Part shown: piece by piece, positions 1 to 7,885 of the stretch
Layout: every line of letters begins with the position of its first letter
Position numbering within the stretch: the stretch's first letter is position 1
Assembly (NCBI GenBank): GCA_963748925.1
Contig: CAVVKG010000001.1
Location: 248,001 to 312,000 of the forward strand
Direction of reading: 5' to 3'
Origin: Cryomorpha sp963748925
Lineage (GTDB): Bacteria; Bacteroidota; Bacteroidia; Flavobacteriales_D; Cryomorphaceae
Length of the DNA stretch: 64,000 nucleotides
Notes under the pieces: model-generated
The model's database searches: none
Told to the model about the DNA's origin: nothing
The model's input: only the letters and a program-made list of their open reading frames with translations
Program-made: the position numbers and the translations under genes

Positions 1-1047
1 TTTACACTTCGCGATGGGGATATGACTTCAGGTTGCAATACATTCAGTGACCCCAATGTAGAGGAATGCGATTCTTATACAACATTTTATGTAAACCACG
101 GTCCTGATGTAGACGGATCGGAACTTTACACAGTTGCGTATGTGGATGGTACAGCTATGCTGAGCCTGGTTACTAATGTGGATTTTGAAGCGCACATTGC
201 CTATAACTCTAATGATGAGTTGTTGTATTTCGTCAATAAAGATGGGAGCATGATTCGTGTATACAATGTCGGTTCAGATACTTTTGAAGGCGACTTAATG
301 ATTGATGGTAACGTAGACGAGCTTACTGCTGTGGAGTATAATCCTGCTGATGAAATGCTTTACGTTGGTGACGCAAACTCTGATGTTATATCGAAAATCG
401 ATCTCAATACCGGACTGGCAACTTATTTTGCAAATGCACCGGTTTTTGGTGGAGATCTTAGCTTGTTAAATGGAGTTTTCTACTTAGCAAGTCGTCAGGC
501 TTCTGAGCTTTACCAAATAGTGCCATTTGGCGATGCTATCTTATTAGGAAATATTCCTGAAGAGGTAAATGGTATGGCTCCGGCACCAACGCCTGGTAAT
601 TTTGTGACTTCAAATGCAGCGCAAAATGCCTTTGTTGAAATTAGTGCTACTGATGGATCAACGGTAACTACGTGGCCCGCTATCGTAAATGGAATGCCGT
701 TTACTTTTATCAATGGAGATATGGCTGCCGGTTGTGCAGAATTAGCTCCGGCTGACGAAACACCATTCGTGCAAGCTGAAGCTGCTCAAAGTCAGTTGAC
801 TTCTTACCCAAATCCTACCACTGGTCAATCTCAGGTTGTGTTTACAACAGCGTCAACCACGCTTACACAAGTTGAAATTTATGACTTGAATGGTAGAAAT
901 GTAGCCACGCTTTACAGCGAAGTGGCAAAAGCAGGTGTAGAATACAGACTTGATTTTAACGGTACTTCACTTCCTAATGGAGTGTATGTATACCGATTGA
1001 CTACACAGAATGAAACAGTGATCAGTAAGTTTATGATTGCTCGATAG
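1..1047 (+). CDS. T9SS-exported propeller-like surface protein (5' partial)
   Basis: The frame is open to the first base, so the true start lies outside the window; the first internal ATG is at 22. The visible ~270 N-terminal residues contain repeated strand-rich units such as AVEYNPADEMLYVGDA and KIDLNTGLATYF, which resemble NHL/YVTN-type propeller blades; that fold is an inference. The last ~75 residues are a typical type A T9SS sorting domain: a start like SYPNPTTGQ, the IYDLNGR strand, then NGVYVYRL and a basic end KFMIAR. The protein is therefore probably exported across the outer membrane and surface-attached or released. A strong terminator follows. No enzymatic motif was seen. Confidence 0.85.
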   Translation, partial: FTLRDGDMTSGCNTFSDPNVEECDSYTTFYVNHGPDVDGSELYTVAYVDGTAMLSLVTNVDFEAHIAYNSNDELLYFVNKDGSMIRVYNVGSDTFEGDLMIDGNVDELTAVEYNPADEMLYVGDANSDVISKIDLNTGLATYFANAPVFGGDLSLLNGVFYLASRQASELYQIVPFGDAILLGNIPEEVNGMAPAPTPGNFVTSNAAQNAFVEISATDGSTVTTWPAIVNGMPFTFINGDMAAGCAELAPADETPFVQAEAAQSQLTSYPNPTTGQSQVVFTTASTTLTQVEIYDLNGRNVATLYSEVAKAGVEYRLDFNGTSLPNGVYVYRLTTQNETVISKFMIAR

Positions 1048-1136
1048 TTTGAATTATCGTTTAAAGTAAATTCAAATAGAAAGCCCTGATAAATTCGGGT
1101 TTTAAAACAGTATCAAGAGCGATAGTTCTTACCAGA

Positions 1137-1172
1137 CCCCGGCCGCAAATTTTGCAGCCGGGGTTTGTTTTT
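1137..1172 (+). terminator. Rho-independent terminator after the first gene
   Basis: A GC-rich stem, CCCCGGC (1137-1143) with GCCGGGG (1157-1163), extends through an inner GCAAA/TTTGC pairing and is followed directly by a T-rich run. It sits about 90 bases past the stop codon at 1047. Confidence 0.9.
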
Positions 1173-1269
1173 TAGTTAACTGCATGTACAACAGTACTAT
1201 TTATAAAATTTAAACTAGTTCGTTTTTTGATTGTTGCTTTTATAACCTTAATCTTTAAAATGAACGAAA

Positions 1270-2268
1270 ATGAAAACTCAGGAAATAATACTGGCATCGC
1301 GACCAAAGGGCAAGCCTTCAAAGGATAATTTTGAATTTAGAGAATCAGAAGTTGGCGACTTGCGTGATGGCGAGGTGCACCTCAAGGGGTTATTTTATTC
1401 TGTAGACCCATACATGCGCGGAAGAATGAACGATGCAAAATCTTATGTTCCTCCATTTAAGGTGGGAGAGCCGATAGAGGGAGCTGTAATTGCAGAAGTT
1501 ATTGAAACCAAAAGTGATAAATTTCAGAAAGGTGATAAGGTGCAAGCCCGTCTTCCCTGGAAAGAGGAAATGGTGGCTAAAGCGGAATACTTGCAGAAGA
1601 TTGACGATTCAATTGCCCCAGCGAGCTATTATTTGAGCATTCTTGGTATGACCGGATTAACGGCATATTTCGGATTTCTCGACATTGGTAAACCAAGTCC
1701 GGGAAATACTGTGGTAGTTTCCGGTGCAGCCGGCGCAGTAGGATCTGTTGTTGGTCAGATCGCTAAAATCAAGGCTTGCAAGGTTGTAGGAATAGCCGGT
1801 AGCGATGAGAAGATTGATATGCTGAAAGATAAGTTTGGCTTCGATGACGGAATCAATTACAAAACAGCAGACAATATGAAAGAAGCTGTTAAGAAAGCCT
1901 GTCCCAACGGAGTAGATATTTACTTCGATAATGTTGGAGGCGAAATTTCTGATGCAGTTATTGCGAACATTAACTTTCATGCTCGAATAGCCCTATGCGG
2001 GCAGATAGCTCTCTACAATGCCGAGGAAACCCCTACAGGCCCGCGTTTGCAGCCAATGCTACTTACCAGGAGCGTATTGATGCAAGGGTTTATTATCGGA
2101 AATTATAGCGATCGGTTTGGTGAAGGAATTAAACAACTTGCCGAATGGGTGAAGGATGAAAAACTGACTTTTGAAGAGACGATAATTGAAGGATTTGATA
2201 AGCTTCCTGAAGCCTTTCTTGGTTTATTTGAAGGGAAAAATAAAGGTAAAATGGTGGTGAAAGCCTAG
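1270..2268 (+). CDS. NADP-dependent MDR oxidoreductase (CurA / prostaglandin reductase type)
   Basis: This is a zinc-free medium-chain dehydrogenase/reductase that likely reduces the C=C bond of enones or enals with NADPH in the cytoplasm. The N-terminus has the family signature PYMRGRMND (around residues 48-56). The Rossmann nucleotide loop SGAAGAVGSVVG is at residues 151-162, and FDNVGG near 218 is also typical. At 332 residues it has the usual family length and appears complete. It stands alone between a terminator and the convergent rlmF, so its physiological substrate cannot be deduced from context. Confidence 0.9.
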   Translation: MKTQEIILASRPKGKPSKDNFEFRESEVGDLRDGEVHLKGLFYSVDPYMRGRMNDAKSYVPPFKVGEPIEGAVIAEVIETKSDKFQKGDKVQARLPWKEEMVAKAEYLQKIDDSIAPASYYLSILGMTGLTAYFGFLDIGKPSPGNTVVVSGAAGAVGSVVGQIAKIKACKVVGIAGSDEKIDMLKDKFGFDDGINYKTADNMKEAVKKACPNGVDIYFDNVGGEISDAVIANINFHARIALCGQIALYNAEETPTGPRLQPMLLTRSVLMQGFIIGNYSDRFGEGIKQLAEWVKDEKLTFEETIIEGFDKLPEAFLGLFEGKNKGKMVVKA

Positions 2269-2333
2269 TGTTGTATAAATTTTAGCAGGAAGTGACTGAT
2301 TGCCTATGGACTCTATCCGAATGGTTGAATAAA

Positions 2334-3287
2334 CTACCCGCGATTATACCAATTGTACTGCTCTGTCTTTGTCAAAAAGGTCCAGGCTACAATTCGGGTT
2401 GATTTATTTCCTGTACCCATATTTATGGTTTTCACTTTACTTACTTTTAGCTTGTCAAGCGCTCGGTATATTCCTTTTAAATTCGATTGTTTCGAAACAA
2501 GCGTAGTAAACCAAAAGCAGTTTTTTTGGAAGTACTTGCTTCCGCGAATCATGTTTTGCACAAAGTTCTGCTCGCCACCTTCGTAAATCAGTTCGCTGTT
2601 AGCACCACTAAAGTTCAGCTCAGGTTTGGCGACTTTCTTACCCGAGAGGTTTTTAACTTTCCGTTTGTTTCCTTTCGAAGCTTCCTCTTCAGAACCGTGA
2701 AAAGGCGGATTGCAGATTACAGCATCATATTTCTCTCCGGGCTGAATGATTCCGTGAAATATATCATTCACATTTTCCTGTAATCTACATTCAATTTTTC
2801 CCTTGAGACTTGGATTGGAGGCAACAATATTCTCTGCACAAGCAATAGCTTTCGCATCAATATCGCTACCTACAAAATCCCAACGGTATTCTGTAGTTCC
2901 CAGAATAGGGTAGATGCAATTGGCGCCAATGCCAATATCGAGACATTTAACCTTTATTCCTGTTGCAATTTCACCTTCACTACTTTCAGCCAGCAAATCG
3001 GCGATATGGTGAATATAATCGGCCCTTCCGGGAATCGGCGGACATAGATTTTCTGCAGGGAACTCCCAGTAATCTATTCCGTAATAATATTTGAGAAGTG
3101 CTGTATTGAGCAGCCTCACGGCGACGGGACTCGAAAAATCAACAGAATCGTCTCCGTACTTGTTAGGTTTTACGTGACTTGCCAATTCCGGAACTGATTC
3201 GACCAGGGCTTTCAAGTCATATCTTTCCTTATTTCTATTTCGTGGATGCAATCTTGATTTTTCTTCCGGCTTCTTTTCTGTTGGCAT
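2334..3287 (-). CDS. rlmF: 23S rRNA (adenine-N6)-methyltransferase RlmF
   Basis: The enzyme N6-methylates A1618 (E. coli numbering) of 23S rRNA using S-adenosylmethionine. The N-terminal HPRNRNKERYDL and the following PELASHVKPNKYGDDSVDF region are diagnostic of RlmF. The SAM-binding motif I, LDIGIGANCIYP, is at residues 116-127 and the adenine-methyltransferase motif NPPF at 193-196. The length of 317 residues matches the family. A possible TATATTTG -7 box lies 26 bases upstream of the start, at 3313-3320 on the minus strand. It converges with the MDR gene and seems to be a single-gene unit. Confidence 0.95.
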   Translation of the reverse strand: MPTEKKPEEKSRLHPRNRNKERYDLKALVESVPELASHVKPNKYGDDSVDFSSPVAVRLLNTALLKYYYGIDYWEFPAENLCPPIPGRADYIHHIADLLAESSEGEIATGIKVKCLDIGIGANCIYPILGTTEYRWDFVGSDIDAKAIACAENIVASNPSLKGKIECRLQENVNDIFHGIIQPGEKYDAVICNPPFHGSEEEASKGNKRKVKNLSGKKVAKPELNFSGANSELIYEGGEQNFVQNMIRGSKYFQKNCFWFTTLVSKQSNLKGIYRALDKLKVSKVKTINMGTGNKSTRIVAWTFLTKTEQYNWYNRG

Positions 3288-3429
3288 AACTCATTTTCGA
3301 TTTATCGAAATGCAAATATACCATAGATATTCATGAGGAAGGTAAAGCTTACATCAGGTGTATTTTCAACGTGTCAATTTGAAAATCAATATTGCCATTT
3401 AATAACACCTGAATGAAATGCAAGTATTA

Positions 3430-3816
3430 CTACTCCATAGAGTGAATTCCAAACATGTTGCCCTCAGTATCTCCGGCTAAAACCATAAACCCATGCTCAC
3501 CCAGCGATTGTTTTGATTGGTGAATTTTACCACCGGCTTTCTCAATTCTCTTTTCTTCAACCGAGCAATCTTCACTACCGAAATATATAAGTGAACCTCC
3601 GGCGCCGGGTTTAAATCCCGACATTTTGACCAATGTACCGGACGCACCTGCTGCCGTCATTTCAGATGGGAAAGCCATCATAACCATATCACCATCTAAA
3701 GTGTCAGGCATAGGTAATTTCTGCAATTCAACATCTAATACGTTTTCGTAAAATTTTTTAGCCCTATTCATGTCTTTTACATAAATCTCGAACCATACTA
3801 CAGGATTAGTTTTCAT
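3430..3816 (-). CDS. VOC (glyoxalase/bleomycin-resistance fold) family protein
   Basis: A one-domain vicinal-oxygen-chelate protein of 128 residues from Met at 3816. The open frame extends 20 codons further upstream, but homologous sequence begins at NPVVWFEIYVKDMNRAKKFYENVLD, so the internal ATG is the better start. The beta-alpha-beta-beta-beta pattern is seen twice, with GGKIHQSKQSLGEHG and GNMFGIHSME in the second half. The His/Glu positions could bind a metal, but no substrate can be named. It is last in a leftward group after the Crp-type regulator (73-base gap) and the MFS transporter. Confidence 0.85.
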   Translation of the reverse strand: MKTNPVVWFEIYVKDMNRAKKFYENVLDVELQKLPMPDTLDGDMVMMAFPSEMTAAGASGTLVKMSGFKPGAGGSLIYFGSEDCSVEEKRIEKAGGKIHQSKQSLGEHGFMVLAGDTEGNMFGIHSME

Positions 3817-3889
3817 CTTTTTCTTTTTTGAATTAATATCAAAATTAGAATTAAGAAAAGCCAATTCACTTGCCATAAGGCAAGTAATA

Positions 3890-4468
3890 CTATTCAGTGA
3901 AAACTTCTTTTCTTATTCTGCTCAGAGATGTGTCGGTAATTCCGAGGTACGATGCTATCTGCTTTAAAGGGGCGTATTTAATTAGTTCAGGCTTATCGTG
4001 GAGTATATCCAAATAGCGTTCGCCGGCACTTTTCGTAAGCATCTCAATTCGGCGTTGTTTTGATTTGAATAATTCATTTGACATCCATGCCCGGCTCCAC
4101 TCATTAAAAGCAGGTAGCTTATGATAAAGTGTCTGGAAGAGATCAAAATCTATTTTCAAAGCTTCACCGTCGGTAATGGCAACTAAGTTTTCACTCGTAG
4201 GTATTCTTTGAAAAAGCGATGAAACTTCAATTAAAATTTCTCCGGAACCGTAAAACTCGGTAGTAATTTCATTTCCATTAAAGTCTACTACAAATGCCCG
4301 CACCAATCCGGTTTTGATCAGATAATATTCATTGGCAATTTTTCCACCTTCTAAAAAGACATGTCCTTTTTTGAAGGTGAGTACCTCATGCGCTTCAGCG
4401 AGAGCCGCATAATTCGCTGTGGTAAGTTCAGGATGTGAATAAATATTCTTTACGAAAGCCAATTTCAT
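3890..4468 (-). CDS. Crp/Fnr-family transcriptional regulator
   Basis: A 192-residue regulator with an N-terminal cyclic-nucleotide-binding-like beta-roll (about residues 25-115, for example the turn FKKGHVFLEGGKIANEYYLI) and a C-terminal helix-turn-helix (LKQIASYLGITDTSLSRIRKEV). It belongs to the Bacteroidota Crp/Fnr subgroup, which often lacks cAMP-contact residues and senses unknown signals. No Fe-S cysteine cluster is seen. It lies 60 bases downstream of the MFS transporter and 73 upstream of the VOC gene on the same strand, so it may regulate or be co-transcribed with them; this is an inference from spacing. Confidence 0.88.
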   Translation of the reverse strand: MKLAFVKNIYSHPELTTANYAALAEAHEVLTFKKGHVFLEGGKIANEYYLIKTGLVRAFVVDFNGNEITTEFYGSGEILIEVSSLFQRIPTSENLVAITDGEALKIDFDLFQTLYHKLPAFNEWSRAWMSNELFKSKQRRIEMLTKSAGERYLDILHDKPELIKYAPLKQIASYLGITDTSLSRIRKEVFTE

Positions 4469-4528
4469 AGATTACAAAAAGAGTGAAGGAATAAAAGCGT
4501 TTCAATATTAAGAAATTTAGTGGGGTAC

Positions 4529-5728
4529 CTAAGCAGGAACTTTCCACCTCTTTAACAATCGGATTAAAATCAGTGAGATCAATCCACATGAAAAGAATCC
4601 TAAAAAGAGTGGGAGGGCAGTATCGGTGAGAAACTGACTTATAAAAATAGCGATAGGAACACCGAGAATCGTAGAAATGAAGCCGCTCAAGGAAGCTCCT
4701 ATCCCCGCTATATGACCGAGTGGCTGCATGGTAAGCGCCCTTACATTTCCGAAAATAAACCCAAGTGTGAGAAATTGAAGACAAATGAAAATAAGGAGAA
4801 TATAGACACTTGGATTATCAGAACTGAAAAACAATAAAATGTAAAGTAAAGAAGTGCCTGTAAAAGCGTACATAGCGGTAGTGGCGAGCTTCTTCATTCC
4901 AAACCGAACTACGAAAGTTCCATTTATAAAAGTGGATACACCCATGAAAAAAGCAATTCCTGCAAAGATGAAAACAAACTCATCTACAAGCCCGTACTGA
5001 TCTTGAAAAACATGCTGCGAAGAGCTCAAATATACCATGAACGCCCCGGTCATTAAACCCGAAATCAATGTGAAAACGATGGAATCTTTAAACTTAAAAA
5101 ACTCTCTTACCCCATCTGCAAAAATATGTCGGGTTAGCTTTATTCTCTTCTGCTCGGGAAGGGTTTCGACTTGCCTTACGGCAAACCAAACAAAGAGAAT
5201 AATCCCAAACAACATTTGAAAATAAAACACAGCTTGCCAGCTGTAATGGTTAAGCACAAATTGACCGAGGATAGGAGCGACCATCGGTACCAGAATAAAA
5301 ATAACTGTAATGAAAGACATGATCCGCGCCATATAATCACCGCTATATAAGTCTCTGATAATCGATGTAGAAACGCTTCGGGGAGCAGAAAGTCCCACCC
5401 CTTGTAAAACTCTTCCCACAAGCATTAACTCCAAGCTTTCGGCTGAAATACAAATAAAGCTGGCAAGTAGAAAAATAATGATTCCCGCATAAACAATTCG
5501 CTTTCGCCCAAAACTATCAGAGAGCGTTCCGAGAACAAGCTGGCCGAAGCCCAATCCTAGAAAAATCATAATGATGATTAATCTGAGGTCATTGTTTTCA
5601 ATGCTGTGAATGGTCTGGCCTATTTCCGGCAGACCAGGAAGAATTGCATCTATCGAGAGAGCCGCCAACGACATCATAGCCGCCATTAAGGCAATAAACT
5701 CAAACTGGGGTATTTTATTAGTGGGCAT
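4529..5728 (-). CDS. Bcr/CflA-type multidrug-efflux MFS transporter
   Basis: A 399-residue inner-membrane protein with about 12 hydrophobic segments and the DHA1 antiporter signature. The loop-2 motif GTLSDSFGRKRIVYAG is near residue 63, and LPGLPEIGQTI at the end of TM1 is typical of the Bcr/CflA drug-resistance subfamily. It likely exports small toxic compounds in exchange for protons. It is the first gene of a leftward cluster with a Crp-type regulator and a VOC-fold protein, a combination consistent with a detoxification role although no drug specificity can be assigned. Confidence 0.9.
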   Translation of the reverse strand: MPTNKIPQFEFIALMAAMMSLAALSIDAILPGLPEIGQTIHSIENNDLRLIIIMIFLGLGFGQLVLGTLSDSFGRKRIVYAGIIIFLLASFICISAESLELMLVGRVLQGVGLSAPRSVSTSIIRDLYSGDYMARIMSFITVIFILVPMVAPILGQFVLNHYSWQAVFYFQMLFGIILFVWFAVRQVETLPEQKRIKLTRHIFADGVREFFKFKDSIVFTLISGLMTGAFMVYLSSSQHVFQDQYGLVDEFVFIFAGIAFFMGVSTFINGTFVVRFGMKKLATTAMYAFTGTSLLYILLFFSSDNPSVYILLIFICLQFLTLGFIFGNVRALTMQPLGHIAGIGASLSGFISTILGVPIAIFISQFLTDTALPLFLGFFSCGLISLILIRLLKRWKVPA

Positions 5729-5900
5729 GGAGAGCGCAATTTAGATATAAAGTTGAGGGAACAGTTGAAAAAAGATTGCGCTATTGTTGATTATCAAGCC
5801 CACAAGATTTCCCGGCATAAAAACATTCGAGTGGTACTCTTAAATCTGAAAAGTAATGGTTGGATTACCTTAATCTCAAGTACTCGTTAAAGACAGGCAA

Positions 5901-6587
5901 TTATTCTACAAAACGCTGCTTGAAATCATCTTTGTAAGCTCTTCCCAGAGGTATTTGTTCTTGATTTGATAAGTAAATCTTATTGCTTACAAGCTTTGTA
6001 ACGTATTTCGTATTTACTAAATAGGATTTATGCACTCTGCTAAACCGGAGATTCACAAGTTTTTCCTGCCAGTATTGGAGAGTATCTTGTGTAAGATGCT
6101 TTTTACCATTCAGGTGGATCTCTGTATAGTTCATGTCAGACCGAAAATAGAGTATATCCCGGCTATCGACCTTTACATATTCATAGCCTGATTTTACATA
6201 GAATTCAATTGCTTCATTAAAGGGACTGTTGCTCGTTGAAGGCTTCAACTTAGCGATTGCCATTATGAATCTTTCGAACGAAAATGGTTTAACCAAATAA
6301 TCCACTACATCAAGCTCATAACTTTGCACTGCATAATCAGAAAAAGCAGTAGTTAAAATAATAGCAGGTGGATTGGGAAGTGCTTTTAGGAAATCTATTC
6401 CTGAGATTTTTGGTAAATGAATGTCGAGAAAAATCAAATCAACTTTAGTCTCTTTGAGAAATTGAAGCGCTTGAATTGCATCACTAAAAACCCCTACAAG
6501 TTCAAGTTTTCCATAATCTGAAATATACTTTTTCAATAACCGTTGCGCCGGGGTCTGATCCTCAATTATAATACACTTCAAATCCAT
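5901..6587 (-). CDS. LytTR-family response regulator
   Basis: A 228-residue DNA-binding response regulator. The receiver domain (1-120) has the acidic pocket IIEDQ near residue 9, phosphoacceptor Asp55 in FLDIHLPK and conserved Lys100 in VKPF. The C-terminal half is a LytTR domain with typical strands such as YVKVDSRDILYFRSD and the FSRVHKSYLVN region. It starts 4 bases after the stop of the sensor kinase gene, so the two are co-transcribed and presumably a cognate pair. The divergent TonB-dependent receptor gene beyond the kinase is a plausible target, but no binding site was identified. Confidence 0.93.
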   Translation of the reverse strand: MDLKCIIIEDQTPAQRLLKKYISDYGKLELVGVFSDAIQALQFLKETKVDLIFLDIHLPKISGIDFLKALPNPPAIILTTAFSDYAVQSYELDVVDYLVKPFSFERFIMAIAKLKPSTSNSPFNEAIEFYVKSGYEYVKVDSRDILYFRSDMNYTEIHLNGKKHLTQDTLQYWQEKLVNLRFSRVHKSYLVNTKYVTKLVSNKIYLSNQEQIPLGRAYKDDFKQRFVE

Positions 6588-6591
6588 CAGG

Positions 6592-7605
6592 TTATTCTAG
6601 TTCTAGAAGTAAGGTTACTGTGTAGGTGTTTTCTTCGATAGAAATTGAAAGCTTGTGCGCATCCGGATACAATAATGACAGGCGTTTTTTCACGTTTTCC
6701 AGCCCTATACCCTTTGATAAATCCTGCGTGTTTGTATCTGTCATAAATGTATTTGAACATTCAAAAATAAGGGTTTCTGATAGTGATAAATTTAAGGATA
6801 CATCAATTAGAATTTTGTCCGTTTGGCTGGAAGCACTATGCTTAAAAGCATTTTCTATAAACACAGATAAAATTAAGGGAGCGATCGGGTAATTGCCTTG
6901 AATATTGTGGGTTTTGAAATTTACTTCTCCGCGATCTTCTATTTGCATCGCACTTATATTGATGAAATTTTGAAGGTGTTCTACTTCTTTAGCTAGTGGC
7001 ACATATTCTTCTCTACATTCATAAAGCATGTACCTTAATATTCCTGAAATTTCAAGAATTATTTCTGGAGTCTTGGGTGATTGTTCTACCGCATATGCAT
7101 ATAGGTTGTTCAGGTTATTAAATAGAAAATGAGGATTTATCTGACTTTTGAGATAGAGTAATTCGCTCTCCTTTACGGCAGATTGAAGGGATTCAAGCTC
7201 TCTTTGCTTATGCAGAGCATCCCAGGCAAATTTGAATCCGGCCAAAATTGTAATGGTAGGCATCGCGCTGAGAAGGTTAAGGAATATGCCGGGAAATCGG
7301 GTGCCTCTTGTATCGGGAAAATAAATTTGTTCGAGTATGGCTTCCTCCACAAAAATTACAAGTACAATTACCAGAACGAAATAAACCATAAACTCCCAGT
7401 ACCTTTTCTTGTAAAGGAATTTTGGCAATAGCCAATAATTAATGATCAATGAAGCGATGACATAATTGAGAAAGAACGCATACTTATAGTGCTGAATGCC
7501 GGGATTCCTGCGATCATATGAGTAAAATATGAAAACCACGACAATCAGAATGAATTGCAAAAGTGCTTCTGCAAAAACCGCTTTATTTTTCGATTTTATG
7601 TGCAT
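6592..7605 (-). CDS. LytS-like sensor histidine kinase (PF06580 type)
   Basis: A 337-residue membrane kinase with about four transmembrane helices in the first 125 residues, a short coiled segment (HKQRELESLQSAV) and a His_kinase domain with phosphoacceptor His159 in QINPHFLFNNLN. The ATPase part shows the N box IENAFKHS (Asn252) and the G box GIGLENVKKRL. There is no periplasmic sensor domain, so the signal is probably membrane-derived. A possible -7 box TACATTTG lies just upstream at 7610-7617 on the minus strand. It is followed after 4 bases by its response regulator. Confidence 0.93.
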   Translation of the reverse strand: MHIKSKNKAVFAEALLQFILIVVVFIFYSYDRRNPGIQHYKYAFFLNYVIASLIINYWLLPKFLYKKRYWEFMVYFVLVIVLVIFVEEAILEQIYFPDTRGTRFPGIFLNLLSAMPTITILAGFKFAWDALHKQRELESLQSAVKESELLYLKSQINPHFLFNNLNNLYAYAVEQSPKTPEIILEISGILRYMLYECREEYVPLAKEVEHLQNFINISAMQIEDRGEVNFKTHNIQGNYPIAPLILSVFIENAFKHSASSQTDKILIDVSLNLSLSETLIFECSNTFMTDTNTQDLSKGIGLENVKKRLSLLYPDAHKLSISIEENTYTVTLLLELE

Positions 7606-7885
7606 CCGTCAAATGTAAAATCATTTACTAGCACAGATAGAATTATTTTGATGAACGGCATTTTGGTCTTGGTGAAAAGCACTCGTCTATTTGGAGCATC
7701 CCATTATTTTAAACAATCATCAATTCTAGCAGTTATTTTCATAATAGAGCCTAAATATCATTAATTTATAGCGTTTCATTTTGTTGTTTAGATACTAAGT
7801 CTTGCTGTTCGCTTAATAAATTTAATTAATTATCCCCTTATCCATTTCTTTGCATAACTCAATAAAACGATATTCTAATTCGAAC

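Noticed and set aside
4428..4784. A 118-codon leftward frame overlapping the 3' end of the MFS transporter gene
   Set aside because: It overlaps the transporter frame, which has clear family features, and encodes a composition without recognisable motifs.
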